The notes under the pieces: generated by a model | What the model saw: only the letters and a program-made list of their open reading frames with translations | Database searches by the model: none | Told to the model about the DNA's origin: nothing | Source of the DNA: an uncultured Flavobacterium sp. | GTDB taxonomy: Bacteria > Bacteroidota > Bacteroidia > Flavobacteriales > Flavobacteriaceae | Direction of reading: 5' to 3' | Assembly: GCA_947631175.1 (NCBI GenBank) | Contig: CANRKI010000005.1 | Location: 1-49,729, forward strand | Length of the DNA stretch: 49,729 nucleotides | Position numbers and translations under genes: made by a program | Shown here: in pieces, positions 1-8,224 of the stretch | How positions within the stretch are numbered: the first letter of the stretch is position 1 | How the letters are laid out: every line of letters begins with the position of its first letter

Positions 1-34
1 TGAGTCCGATAGAATATCGAACTCATTTTTATAA
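1..34. terminator. hairpin at window edge, possible terminator
   Basis: A 10-bp inverted repeat (1-10 with 16-25, loop 11-15) is followed on the plus strand by a short T run. Transcribed from the minus strand it pairs fully with one G-U; on the plus strand there is one C-A mismatch. It could end the minus-strand DUF2059 gene or a gene outside the window. Confidence 0.4.
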
Positions 35-96
35 TTATTAATTTTTAATCTGTCCAAACTTTTGGGTGCAGTCCATTCGATTGACTTTTTTTATGA

Positions 97-498
97 CTAT
101 TGCATATATTTCATCATTACTTGTTGCATCTCCATTCCCATTTCTTGTTGATCTGCCATTGCCTCAGTAGTAATCTTCGGAGTATTTTCAATCATTTTTT
201 TTCCAATCGGAGAATTATAGAATTTTTTTAATTCCGCAAGTTCAGCTTTAGTATAGTATTTAGCCCATATACCAGCAACTTTATCAGTATTTTTATCTAA
301 AATAACCTGTAGGTCTTTCTTTAATTCAGGAAGTTTTGCTTCAGGCACCATCGAGTAAACTTGTTGTAAAACAGCATCGTATTGCGAATTAACTCCACTT
401 AAAAGGATTAATTCTTTAGCTTCAGCTACTGTAGCTTGTTGAGCCGTTGCAAATTGCGTAAAACCTAAAACAAGAGCTGTAAATATAATTTTTTTCAT
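97..498 (-). CDS. DUF2059 domain-containing exported protein
   Basis: 133 aa. Residues 1-19 look like a signal peptide (MKK start, hydrophobic core, cleavage near ATA-QQ). The rest is helical, with the lysine/leucine pattern and the FYNSPIGKKM segment typical of DUF2059, a family of small secreted or periplasmic proteins of unknown function. The final 20 residues are rich in Met and Gln. It lies 33 bp downstream of queE on the same strand and may be cotranscribed with it. Family membership is from pattern recognition; no function is claimed. Confidence 0.75.
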   Translation of the reverse strand: MKKIIFTALVLGFTQFATAQQATVAEAKELILLSGVNSQYDAVLQQVYSMVPEAKLPELKKDLQVILDKNTDKVAGIWAKYYTKAELAELKKFYNSPIGKKMIENTPKITTEAMADQQEMGMEMQQVMMKYMQ

Positions 499-531
499 GA
501 TATAGTTTATTTTTGATAAATATAAAAAAAA

Positions 532-1164
532 TTATGGAATATTTAAATATTTATGAGTCTGTAAAGAGATTCTCCATTTTGGATTTTGCATCACATAGTC
601 AATAATCATTTGTGTATACAGCTCTTTTTTACTCCATTCAGGTTGTAAAAATAAAACACAATCTGGACCAACTTTAGCAGCTTGTTGTTCAGCAAATTCA
701 AAATCATTTTTATTATGAATAATAATTTTTAATTCGTGAGCAAGCGGATAAATCTCATCAACAGGTAACTTCGTTTTTTTTGGAGATAAACAAATCCAAT
801 CCCAATGTCCTGTAACAGGATAAGCACCAGAAGTTTCGATATGTACACGTAACCCTGCAGATTTTAAAGCTAAAGTTAACGGATCCATATTCCAAGTTAA
901 TGGTTCACCACCAGTAACTACAACTGTTTTAGCATATTTTTTTGCGTTTTCAACAATTTGATCTTTATGTGTTGGCGGATGTAAGTTAGCATCCCAACTT
1001 TCTTTAACATCACACCAGTGGCAACCTACATCACAACCACCCACTCTAATAAAATAAGCGGCTGTACCGGTATAAGATCCTTCTCCTTGAATGGTATAAA
1101 ATTCTTCCATCAAAGGCAACATCACCCCTTGGTTCACTGCTAATTGTATTTCTTCGGTCATCAT
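532..1164 (-). CDS. queE: 7-carboxy-7-deazaguanine synthase QueE (radical SAM)
   Basis: Makes 7-carboxy-7-deazaguanine from 6-carboxytetrahydropterin in queuosine biosynthesis. The FYTIQGEGSYTG segment leads into a radical-SAM cluster motif written C-x3-C-x2-C (C44, C48, C51 counted from this start), as in short QueE proteins, and is followed by VVVTGGEPL. A longer reading frame begins at 1194, but a TATCTTTG -7 box lies inside that extension (1182-1189, minus), so the transcript should begin near 1175. I therefore choose the ATG at 1164 (or the adjacent one at 1161), giving 210 aa. The upstream PstS-like gene ends in its own terminator, so queE is probably transcribed separately. Confidence 0.9.
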   Translation of the reverse strand: MMTEEIQLAVNQGVMLPLMEEFYTIQGEGSYTGTAAYFIRVGGCDVGCHWCDVKESWDANLHPPTHKDQIVENAKKYAKTVVVTGGEPLTWNMDPLTLALKSAGLRVHIETSGAYPVTGHWDWICLSPKKTKLPVDEIYPLAHELKIIIHNKNDFEFAEQQAAKVGPDCVLFLQPEWSKKELYTQMIIDYVMQNPKWRISLQTHKYLNIP

Positions 1165-1181
1165 CTTTTTAAAATAGGGTG

Positions 1182-1189
1182 CAAAGATA
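1182..1189 (-). promoter_or_regulatory. queE -7 box (TATCTTTG)
   Basis: Exact match on the minus strand to the Bacteroidota TAnnTTTG element, 17 nt before the chosen queE ATG. No clear -33 TTTG is seen. Confidence 0.5.
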
Positions 1190-1233
1190 GTCAATATATT
1201 TCTATTGAAGTATTTATAAAATTTTAAATTAAA

Positions 1234-1271
1234 AAAAACAAAAGCCTCATACTATTTTAGTTTGAGGCTTT
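1234..1271 (-). terminator. rho-independent terminator of the PstS-like gene
   Basis: A 9-bp perfect stem (1263-1271 with 1241-1249 on the minus strand) is followed by a U tract (plus-strand A run 1231-1238). It lies directly after the stop of the 1275-2180 gene. Confidence 0.8.
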
Positions 1272-1274
1272 ATA

Positions 1275-2180
1275 TTATTTTACAATATTTATTTCACGTG
1301 TTGGCATTCTTGTTGGTAATAATCCGGCTTTTAAGATAATACGTTGCCCGTCATCACCTGCTAAGTATGAAGCGAATCCCATTCCTAATCCAGTTTTACC
1401 CTGAATATTAATTAGATAAATATCGCGGGTAAACGGATAGGACTTATCCATTAATTCGGTTTGGTTAGGCTTTACTATTTTACTATCTTTTACAATACCT
1501 AAAACTTTAATTTGGTCTACCTGAGGTTGCAGTTTACCAGGTTGTGTTAACCAATTTACGCCAACAATACCAATTGCATTAATATCTTTGGTACTATTTT
1601 GTATTACTTCACTATTTGATTTTGCGGCAAAAACATTTTCTGCTGGTATTTTATCAATATTAAAATGTTTCAATAAAGTATGTACAGTGCTCGAATTGGA
1701 ATTATCAAAATATAATTTTTTATCCGATTTTTCACCTTTTAAAATCTTTTCGATTTCTGCATATTGTATGATACTATCCTTAGCAGTTTTAGCAGTGATA
1801 AAAGCAATAGCATCGGTTGCAATATGTGTACGAACAGGATAAACAGGAATTTGATTAAAATATTCGATTTCTTTAGGTTCTAAATCACGAGCTAAAATTG
1901 CAATACGACCTTCATCTTTTAATAAATCAACATAAATTTCATTTTGAGCTTTAGGAATCAGATTTAAATCTGCCTTATCATAAATATTTTCGAAAACGGC
2001 TTCTGCATCCTCAATCACAGGAAAAATAGTTTCATCAACCAAAACTATAGCTGTACCTTGAACAGGTGTTTCATCAAAACTCGCAGGATTACCAGGTTGA
2101 TTTTTATTTGGATCTTGCTTACAAGCAACCAAAGAAATTGATGTGAATGCAAATAATAAAAGTTTAGTATATTTTTTCAT
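1275..2180 (-). CDS. PstS-like phosphate-binding lipoprotein
   Basis: 301 aa with a lipoprotein signal (LVAC, lipidated Cys near residue 20). The body matches the PBP superfamily domain used by PstS-type proteins: a segment near residue 125 (DAIAFITAKTAKDSI), IGIVGVNW near residue 205, and a C-terminal YPFTRDIYLIN segment followed by GFASYLAGDDGQRIILKAGLLP, the usual PstS-family end. No pstC, pstA or pstB is in the window. The gene lies downstream of the TonB operon on the same strand, which may mean a role in TonB-linked uptake or in sensing rather than in a classical Pst importer. Family assignment is firm; the ligand is inferred. Confidence 0.8.
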   Translation of the reverse strand: MKKYTKLLLFAFTSISLVACKQDPNKNQPGNPASFDETPVQGTAIVLVDETIFPVIEDAEAVFENIYDKADLNLIPKAQNEIYVDLLKDEGRIAILARDLEPKEIEYFNQIPVYPVRTHIATDAIAFITAKTAKDSIIQYAEIEKILKGEKSDKKLYFDNSNSSTVHTLLKHFNIDKIPAENVFAAKSNSEVIQNSTKDINAIGIVGVNWLTQPGKLQPQVDQIKVLGIVKDSKIVKPNQTELMDKSYPFTRDIYLINIQGKTGLGMGFASYLAGDDGQRIILKAGLLPTRMPTREINIVK

Positions 2181-2265
2181 AATAATTGTATGTTAATAGT
2201 AAACTAAAAGTACGCAATTAATTTTTGATTTTAAATTTATTAACGAATATCTAACAAAGACAGGA

Positions 2266-2712
2266 TTAAGATGGCTTAATTGTAATAGGTAAAGTATATT
2301 GTGAACGAACTACAACAACATTTTTAGTAGCAGGTATCCAATTTTCAGATTCATTTAAAACACGTAAAGCTTCTTGACCTAATCCATAACCGGGATCACG
2401 AAGTAATTTTACATCAGAAAAACTTCCATCTTTTTCTACAATAAACGAAATATAAACACGAAGGTCATCCTTAAGTTTATGATCAAAATCTTCAGGATAA
2501 ACAAAGTTCAAACTAATGTTTGAATAAAATGCAGACAAGCCTAAAGCAGGCGAAGCTATTTTATCGACCTCGCTATAAACGGTAGTATCATCAGTTTCCT
2601 GCTTGGGAACAACAATAGAATTAGTCGAAGTACTTGTCGTATCTTTACATGAAAACAAAAATAACGATACAAATAACAACAAAGTTGATACAATTGATTT
2701 TGATTTGTTCAT
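2266..2712 (-). CDS. lipoprotein with a free TonB C-terminal domain
   Basis: 148 aa. Residues 1-22 form a lipoprotein signal (LFLFSC). After a Thr/Ser-rich linker the C-terminal half is a TonB_C-type domain: ISFIVEKDGSF, LLRDPGYG and RSQYTLPITI. These match, almost word for word, the end of the TonB encoded 431 bp upstream (SFVVEKDGSF, VLRDPGYG, RSQFTLPITI). It lacks the N-terminal membrane anchor and the proline-rich spacer of a working TonB, so it cannot itself take energy from ExbB/ExbD. Probably a duplicate of the tonB tail moved onto a lipoprotein signal. Confidence 0.8.
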   Translation of the reverse strand: MNKSKSIVSTLLLFVSLFLFSCKDTTSTSTNSIVVPKQETDDTTVYSEVDKIASPALGLSAFYSNISLNFVYPEDFDHKLKDDLRVYISFIVEKDGSFSDVKLLRDPGYGLGQEALRVLNESENWIPATKNVVVVRSQYTLPITIKPS

Positions 2713-2873
2713 AATATATAAGTTTAAATTGATTGCAAATAGAAAACTAAACGAAATAAAAACACTTTTACAGATATTGATTTATTTATCACTTTTAATG
2801 AAATTAATATAAAAATACACTTACATAATTAACAAATAAAAAATAAAAAACAGAACCATTAACATATATATAA

Positions 2874-2911
2874 CAAAAAAAGAGAAATACGAATTGTATT
2901 TCTCTTTTTTT
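2874..2911 (-). terminator. terminator of the exbB-exbD-exbD-tonB operon
   Basis: A 10-bp perfect stem (2896-2905 with 2881-2890) with a 5-nt loop and T/A runs on both sides. It abuts the stop codon of the last operon gene (2910-3143). Confidence 0.8.
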
Positions 2912-3143
2912 ATTCTTCAATTTCTTTAAAATTTAAACGCAATCTATAAAATCTGAATAGAGCATAAATAATTAAAATTCCTCCTAAAATCACACGATTA
3001 GGATACGGAATTTCAACTGGCATACTTTTCCAAACGAAAAGTGTAATAGCCATTACAATATACATAAAAAGTAAGATAAGGTTTAAAATAAACAGAAATC
3101 GCTGCAAAGGCGATTTCTGTTTTAATATTTCTATAAAATTCAT
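2910..3143 (-). CDS. small two-helix membrane protein of the TonB operon
   Basis: 77 aa. Two hydrophobic segments (about 17-38 and 50-64) are separated by a short loop with PYPNR, and the protein ends in a charged tail. Its ATG shares the last base of the tonB stop codon (TAATG), so translation is probably coupled to tonB, and the operon terminator follows at once. I do not recognise a named family. The position suggests an accessory of the ExbB/ExbD/TonB motor; that is inference only. Confidence 0.65.
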   Translation of the reverse strand: MNFIEILKQKSPLQRFLFILNLILLFMYIVMAITLFVWKSMPVEIPYPNRVILGGILIIYALFRFYRLRLNFKEIEE

Positions 3144-3982
3144 TATTGAACTTGAATAGTAATTGGTAATGTAAACTGAGAACGAACTTTACGTCCATTT
3201 TGCTCAGCAGGCGCCCATTTAGGCATTGTTTTTAAAACACGAATAGCTTCTTTACCTGCACCGTAACCTGGGTCACGTAATACTTTGATATCTGTAAAAC
3301 TACCGTCTTTCTCAACAACGAAAGATAACATTACACGAATTTGACGAACACCTTCATCAACTTCTGGTGCGTTATACTTGTTAGCAAATGACTTGTAAAA
3401 AGTTGGTAAACCACCAGCAGGACCAGCTTGCTTCTCTACAGCTACGTATATTTTACCGTCTCCGTCTCCGCCACCTTGACCTGTACCTTTATCAGCAGTA
3501 CCCGTATTTTCGTTTACTTTAATCTCACCTTTTTCTTTATCACCTTCCTGAGTTTTTTGCCCAGGATCTGCTGTTTTTAAATCTTCAACAGTAGCGATTT
3601 CTTCTTTAACTTGTTCAGCTTTAACAATCTCAGGCTCCGTAAATTTCACCTGATCATTAACTGATTTAGCTGGCTCGTCCATTGGAGGTGGAGGTGGAGG
3701 TGGTGGTAACTCTTCTGGAACTTCAGGAACTTCTGGCATGTCTGGTAATGCAATATCAGCCATATCTACCAAAGTAACTTCTTTAATCACTTCTTCTTTA
3801 TCAGATCCTGAGAAAATTAAAGGAGAAGCAATACCAAAAGAAAAAACAGCAGCACCAATAAGAAAAGATCTAGTAAGAACTTTAGGCTCTTCAGCACGTA
3901 ATTCGTAAGCACCGTAATTTTTGTTACGCCCTTCGAATAACATATCAAGCCATTCTTGTTTAAATATATCTAGCTTTGCCAT
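3143..3982 (-). CDS. tonB: energy transducer TonB
   Basis: 279 aa. A cytoplasmic N-terminus with GRNKNYGAYELR, the conserved Bacteroidota TonB lead-in, precedes one transmembrane helix (about 37-57). A Pro/Glu-rich spacer (about 80-105, including eight consecutive prolines) and a Gly-rich stretch (about 160-178) span the periplasm. The C-terminal domain (about 205-279) carries VEKDGSFTDIKVLRDPGYG and ends RSQFTLPITI. It passes proton-motive energy from ExbB/ExbD to outer-membrane TonB-dependent transporters. It lies 15 bp after the second exbD. Confidence 0.95.
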   Translation of the reverse strand: MAKLDIFKQEWLDMLFEGRNKNYGAYELRAEEPKVLTRSFLIGAAVFSFGIASPLIFSGSDKEEVIKEVTLVDMADIALPDMPEVPEVPEELPPPPPPPPMDEPAKSVNDQVKFTEPEIVKAEQVKEEIATVEDLKTADPGQKTQEGDKEKGEIKVNENTGTADKGTGQGGGDGDGKIYVAVEKQAGPAGGLPTFYKSFANKYNAPEVDEGVRQIRVMLSFVVEKDGSFTDIKVLRDPGYGAGKEAIRVLKTMPKWAPAEQNGRKVRSQFTLPITIQVQ

Positions 3983-3997
3983 GATTCTATTGTTTTA

Positions 3998-4555
3998 TTA
4001 GTTTAATCCTTCGTTAGTCAACAAGTCTAATTCAGGTTGAGTAATATCAACAATCGCGTAAGTTTGTACTTTAGTGATTGCCATTTCATCTAAAATATCA
4101 ACTACATTTTTGTAGTTAGCATTATCAGATGCTTTAATGATAACAATTAATCCTTTTTTAGGGTCGTTGTTATAACGAGCTGGTACAGATTTAATGTATT
4201 GTAATAATACTTTACGAATACCATCTTTACCATAAGTAGTCTTTGTAGGAGCTACAAACGGAGTTTGTAACTGCCCAAAATACCACATTATTTGATTATC
4301 CTTACCTAACAAAACAGTCATCGTTCTGTCATCAGCAACTTCTGTTTTATTTTTCTCTACTAAATCTGGATCCTTGTCAGGCATCGCTAAATTCATAGAT
4401 TGCGGTTTAGATAAAGTTGTAGTAAGCATGAAGAATGTGATCAATAAGAAAGCTAAATCTACCATGGCTGTTAAGTCAACACTACCACTGTTCTTTTTAC
4501 TTCTTACTTTACCGTCTTTCTTACCACCTGAGTCGCCAGTATTTAATTCTGCCAT
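3998..4555 (-). CDS. exbD: biopolymer transport protein ExbD (second copy)
   Basis: 185 aa. A basic N-terminal tail is followed by one transmembrane helix, beginning with DLTAMVDLAFLLITFFML, which contains the conserved acidic residue of the ExbD/TolR family (D33). The rest is a periplasmic domain. It is 21 bp downstream of the other exbD and 15 bp upstream of tonB. Its periplasmic part has little visible similarity to that of the first copy, so the pair may form a mixed ExbD dimer in the motor (inference). Confidence 0.92.
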   Translation of the reverse strand: MAELNTGDSGGKKDGKVRSKKNSGSVDLTAMVDLAFLLITFFMLTTTLSKPQSMNLAMPDKDPDLVEKNKTEVADDRTMTVLLGKDNQIMWYFGQLQTPFVAPTKTTYGKDGIRKVLLQYIKSVPARYNNDPKKGLIVIIKASDNANYKNVVDILDEMAITKVQTYAIVDITQPELDLLTNEGLN

Positions 4556-4576
4556 TTTTTACTTTTTTTTTAAAAA

Positions 4577-5191
4577 TTAAAAATCCTCACCGCGTAAGCC
4601 GGTAACTAAATAAAACTTATTGATTTTTTGTTCTTGCATTAAGTCAATAACCTTTTTCATCATTGGGTAAGATTCTTGAGCATCACCTTTAATAGCGATC
4701 TTTAACTCTTCGTTTTTAACTTCACGAGCTGCAAAACGAGCTGCAAGTAACCATTCCTTTAATTGGTTATCTCCGTCAGAGTAAGGTATACCACCTTGAA
4801 CTCCTTCTTTATTTCGTTCAGAACCTTTTAATTTTAATAAAGCTGGTAATTTTTTGATGTCAACACCAAAACCATCCATTAAATCAAAAGCATTCTTTTC
4901 TTCATCAGTAAATGTTATACTGTATTTTTCAGCTACTTTATCCAAAACAGCACCTCTTAAGTCTCTATCAGAAATTGTAAAGAACACCTTCTCATCTCCT
5001 ACAGTTACCATCGCTAAATTAGATTCTGGTAATTTTTGTTGAACTGTAGATGAAGGAGTATCCACTGGGTGAGGTTCTGGCAATTTAGCAGTTGAAGTCA
5101 TTACGAAGAACGAAAGTAATAAGAAAGCAACGTCACACATTGCCGTCATATCAATCGAGCCCTTTCCTCCTTTTTTCTTTGCTTTTGCCAT
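4577..5191 (-). CDS. exbD: biopolymer transport protein ExbD (first copy)
   Basis: 204 aa. The KKGGKGSIDMTAMCDVAFLL start gives a basic tail and one transmembrane helix with the family aspartate (D20). The periplasmic domain carries an extra segment around residues 100-140 (DEEKNAFDLMDGFGVD) and ends FYLVTGLRGEDF. It sits 61 bp after exbB on the same strand and forms the stator/proton path of the TonB motor with ExbB. Confidence 0.93.
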   Translation of the reverse strand: MAKAKKKGGKGSIDMTAMCDVAFLLLSFFVMTSTAKLPEPHPVDTPSSTVQQKLPESNLAMVTVGDEKVFFTISDRDLRGAVLDKVAEKYSITFTDEEKNAFDLMDGFGVDIKKLPALLKLKGSERNKEGVQGGIPYSDGDNQLKEWLLAARFAAREVKNEELKIAIKGDAQESYPMMKKVIDLMQEQKINKFYLVTGLRGEDF

Positions 5192-5252
5192 ACTAATTTA
5201 CTTTAAAATTGTGTGCACGCAGCACATTATAACTAAAATCTATTTTAGAAAA

Positions 5253-6077
5253 TTATTTTACTAATCTTCTGTAAGCTTGAGCTAAAGTAAAGCTAGTCTC
5301 ATCAATAGAATAAGTTAATTTATCAATTTTAGTAGTGAATAAGTTATAGAAAACAATAGCTAAAGTTGAAATACCAATACCTGTAGCTGTATTAATTAAG
5401 GCTTCAGAAATACCGTTTGCTAATGCTGCTTGGTCAGGAGCACCTGCTGCTGCTAATCCTGAGAAGGCTTTAATCATCCCCGATACTGTACCTAATAAAC
5501 CAACTAATGTACCAATAGAAACTAATGTAGATAAAACAACCATATTTCTTTGTAACATTGGCATTTCTAATGATGTAGCTTCTTCAATTTCTTTTTGAAT
5601 CATTTCAGCAGCTGTTTCACTATCTAATCCTTCTTTCTTAACTTCAGTATACTTTACTAAAGCAGCGTTAATTACGTTTGCTACAGAACCTTGTTGTTCA
5701 TCACATGCTGTTTTAGCTTCTTCAATTTTACCTTGTAAGATTAATGTCTTAACGTTAGCAACGAAAGCATCAACATTTCCTTTACCTGCAGCTTTAGAGA
5801 TAACGAAAAATCTTTCGATACCAAAAACAACTGTCATTAATAATAAAGATAATAAAACAGATACTACAGGACCTCCCTTGAAAACTAAACCTAAAGTATT
5901 ACCTGGAAGTGGGTGACCATTAACTGGGTCATTGTTTTCAAAGTTAGCTGGGTTACCCATTACAAATTTCCAAATAATGATACCAACTGCAAAACAGAAT
6001 GCAATAGTTAATGGAGCGAAAAATTTAGAACCTTTAGAGCTCTTTACTGTCTCTACGTTTTCGTTTACGTTTGCCAT
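5253..6077 (-). CDS. exbB: MotA/TolQ/ExbB proton channel family protein
   Basis: 274 aa from the ATG at 6077. A longer frame to 6119 adds a basic 14-residue stretch and is not needed. Three hydrophobic segments are visible: about 20-38, a strong one at about 70-90, and the conserved pair at about 180-200 and 225-245. The MotA/ExbB core runs through MVVLSTLVSIGTLVGLLGTV and GISEALINTATGIGISTLAI. First gene of the exbB-exbD-exbD-tonB-small membrane protein operon; a TAAATTTG -7 box lies 70 nt upstream. Confidence 0.93.
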   Translation of the reverse strand: MANVNENVETVKSSKGSKFFAPLTIAFCFAVGIIIWKFVMGNPANFENNDPVNGHPLPGNTLGLVFKGGPVVSVLLSLLLMTVVFGIERFFVISKAAGKGNVDAFVANVKTLILQGKIEEAKTACDEQQGSVANVINAALVKYTEVKKEGLDSETAAEMIQKEIEEATSLEMPMLQRNMVVLSTLVSIGTLVGLLGTVSGMIKAFSGLAAAGAPDQAALANGISEALINTATGIGISTLAIVFYNLFTTKIDKLTYSIDETSFTLAQAYRRLVK

Positions 6078-6147
6078 TTTTAATTTTTTTTTGAGTTTTC
6101 GATTTATTGTAATTATCAATTACATACATTTTGGAGTATGCTTATGG

Positions 6148-6155
6148 CAAATTTA
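6148..6155 (-). promoter_or_regulatory. exbB operon -7 box (TAAATTTG)
   Basis: Exact TAnnTTTG match on the minus strand, 70 nt before the exbB ATG. No good -33 element. The 325-bp divergent gap to herA (6078-6402) holds this box and the herA box and otherwise only AT-rich sequence in which I see nothing. Confidence 0.4.
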
Positions 6156-6368
6156 TATGTTTGAGCGAATAAAAAAAATTAATTGGCATTTTTTTACGCG
6201 ACAACCTCTATTAATTTAACATTTATTTAAACTTTGAGCTCGGAATACATATTTATTTGTTAATTTAAAATACATAATTAATTATATTAATAAGTAAAAA
6301 CCTAAAAAATATTCAATCCTTTGCTTAAGGTCATTAAAGATATTCTAGTGAACACGTTTTTTTTCCTA

Positions 6369-6376
6369 TATATTTG
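6369..6376 (+). promoter_or_regulatory. herA-like gene -7 box (TATATTTG)
   Basis: Exact TAnnTTTG match 26 nt before the ATG at 6403; no convincing -33 element. Confidence 0.45.
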
Positions 6377-6402
6377 TAAATTGATAAAAATTTCTAAAAA
6401 AC

Positions 6403-7959
6403 ATGTCTATAGAAAAATTTTCAGAGCATATAAATCAAGGATATGCTTGCAAAAACGAGTATATTACATTAGGTGGTGCTATGTTAAACGGCAAAGCTGT
6501 GCCTAATACTCATGTAAATATTCCATTAAAAACATTAAACAGACACGGTTTAATTGCCGGCGCAACTGGTACTGGTAAAACCAAAACAATACAAATTTTC
6601 TCAGAACAACTTTCGCAAGCTGGTATACCTGTTTTAATGATGGACATTAAAGGAGACTTTTCGGGGGTTGCAATGCCTGGTACCGAAAATGACTTTATAA
6701 CCAAACGCCACCAAGATATTTGCTTACCTTATACAACTACAGGTTTTCCGGTAGAGTTTTTAACTTTATCCGAGCAAAATGGCGTGCGATTACGTGCTAC
6801 TGTTACTGAATTTGGTCCTATCCTATTTTCACGAATTTTAGATTTAAACGATACACAAGCTGGTGTTGTTGCCGTGATTTTTAAATATTGCGACGACAAC
6901 AAAATGCCTTTAATTGATTTAAAAGACTTTAAAAAAGTACTACAATACGCAACAGAAGAAGGCAAAAAAGAGATGGAAGCCGAATACGGTCGTATATCTA
7001 CTGCAACTACTGGAGCCATTTTACGAAAAATAATTGAGCTTGAGCACCAAGGTGCAGCTACCTTTTTTGGGGAATTATCTTTTGAAGTAGATGATTTAAT
7101 GCGCGTGAACAATCAAGGACAAGGATATATTAATATTTTACGCTTAACTGATATACAAGATAAACCAAAGTTGTTCTCGACATTTATGTTGAGTTTACTA
7201 GCCGAAGTGTACCAAACTATGCCAGAACAAGGAGACAGCGGACGACCAGAATTGGTGATTTTTATTGACGAAGCGCATTTAATTTTTGATCAGGCATCAA
7301 AAGCTTTACAAGATCAAATCGAAACGATTATTAAATTAATTCGTTCAAAAGGAATCGGGATTTATTTTATTACACAAAACCCGACAGATATTCCCGCTGG
7401 CGTACTTTCTCAATTAGGTTTAAAAGTACAACATGCCTTACGTGCTTTCACAGCAAACGACAGAAAAGCCATAAAACTTACAGCGCAAAATTACCCAATA
7501 ACCGAATATTACGATACTGCGGAGGATTTAACAAAGTTAGGAACTGGAGAAGCTTTTGTAACCGCACTAAACGAAAAAGGAATTCCAACACCATTAGCTG
7601 CATGTTTAATGCGTTCGCCAATGAGCCGAATGGACGTACTTTCGCAATCAGAATTAGACAATTTAATTGACAGCTCTAAACTTGTTAAGAAATACGAAAA
7701 AAGCATTGATAACGAAAGTGCCTACGAAATATTAATTGAAAAAATTGAACAAGCACAAAAACAAGCCGAAATAGATGCCCAAAAAGCTGAACAAGAAAAA
7801 CAAGAAGCTAAAGAGCGTAAACAAGCTGAAAAAACATCGAGCCGAACAAGTAACCAGCCAAGTGCAACACAAAAAGCAATAATTAAAACGGTTACAAGCG
7901 CTACGTTTATTCGTGGAGTTTTTGGTGTTTTATCTAAAGTATTTGGTGGTAAAAAATAA
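6403..7959 (+). CDS. HerA-like helicase/ATPase, DUF853 (YjgR) family
   Basis: 518 aa. Walker A is GATGTGKT at residues 53-60 and Walker B lies in LVIFIDEAHLIF. RSKGIGIYFITQNPTDIP is the usual DUF853 segment, with a downstream arginine-rich stretch (LRAFTANDRKAIKLTAQNYP). Length matches the family (about 500 aa). The C-terminus is a Lys/Glu/Gln-rich coiled coil (about 445-485) and a basic hydrophobic tail. Relatives are FtsK/HerA hexameric motors, but DUF853 proteins lack an agreed function. No nurA, sir2 or other defence partner is adjacent. Single gene with its own terminator. Confidence 0.9.
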   Translation: MSIEKFSEHINQGYACKNEYITLGGAMLNGKAVPNTHVNIPLKTLNRHGLIAGATGTGKTKTIQIFSEQLSQAGIPVLMMDIKGDFSGVAMPGTENDFITKRHQDICLPYTTTGFPVEFLTLSEQNGVRLRATVTEFGPILFSRILDLNDTQAGVVAVIFKYCDDNKMPLIDLKDFKKVLQYATEEGKKEMEAEYGRISTATTGAILRKIIELEHQGAATFFGELSFEVDDLMRVNNQGQGYINILRLTDIQDKPKLFSTFMLSLLAEVYQTMPEQGDSGRPELVIFIDEAHLIFDQASKALQDQIETIIKLIRSKGIGIYFITQNPTDIPAGVLSQLGLKVQHALRAFTANDRKAIKLTAQNYPITEYYDTAEDLTKLGTGEAFVTALNEKGIPTPLAACLMRSPMSRMDVLSQSELDNLIDSSKLVKKYEKSIDNESAYEILIEKIEQAQKQAEIDAQKAEQEKQEAKERKQAEKTSSRTSNQPSATQKAIIKTVTSATFIRGVFGVLSKVFGGKK

Positions 7960-7963
7960 ACAC

Positions 7964-8005
7964 AAAATCCGAATCTAGTTTTAACTGATTCGGATTTTGC
8001 TTTTT
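7964..8005 (+). terminator. terminator of the herA-like gene
   Basis: A 12-bp perfect stem (7964-7975 with 7987-7998), 11-nt loop, then a T run. It starts 4 nt after the stop codon. Confidence 0.85.
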
Positions 8006-8042
8006 ATACGTAGCCCAAACACTCGGGCATAAAATACACTTG

Positions 8043-8129
8043 GTTTCCCGCTTTCGCCTTAATCTTTTTATTTTTTACTTCGAGAACCTCAGCAACCAAA
8101 TAAAAAGGATATCGGCTCTATCGGGGCTA
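8043..8129 (-). ncRNA. structured RNA-like element, copy A
   Basis: Read on the minus strand it begins TAGCCCCGAT, continues ATCCTTTTTATTT, has the apical segment CTGAGGTTCTCGA, and ends AAAAGAT...GCGAAAGCGGG. A 10-bp stem pairs 8098-8107 with 8064-8073, and CCC/GGG at the ends closes the element. Copy B at 8336-8422 has the same layout and identical loop motif but a different, still complementary stem sequence. I believe this is a recurrent flavobacterial intergenic element and possibly the Flavo-1 RNA family; that name is from memory and unverified. Confidence 0.65.
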
Positions 8130-8224
8130 AAAGTAAACTTTAGGTTATAAAATAAACAGCAGTATTATTAAACTTACAAGGAAAAAACCTTGCTGAATAT
8201 TTTTCGAAATAGAATATTAGTTCT

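Noticed and set aside
1588..1842. 84-aa plus-strand frame inside the PstS-like gene
   Set aside because: Antisense shadow of a well-recognised gene; no promoter and no family pattern.
6403..7959. HerA-like ATPase as part of a defence island (HerA-NurA, HerA-Sir2 type)
   Set aside because: No nuclease or other partner gene is adjacent, and the sequence is DUF853 type, which is usually solitary.
8013..8028. GCCC/GGGC mini-hairpin after the herA terminator
   Set aside because: Four-base stem next to copy A; too short to call a separate element.
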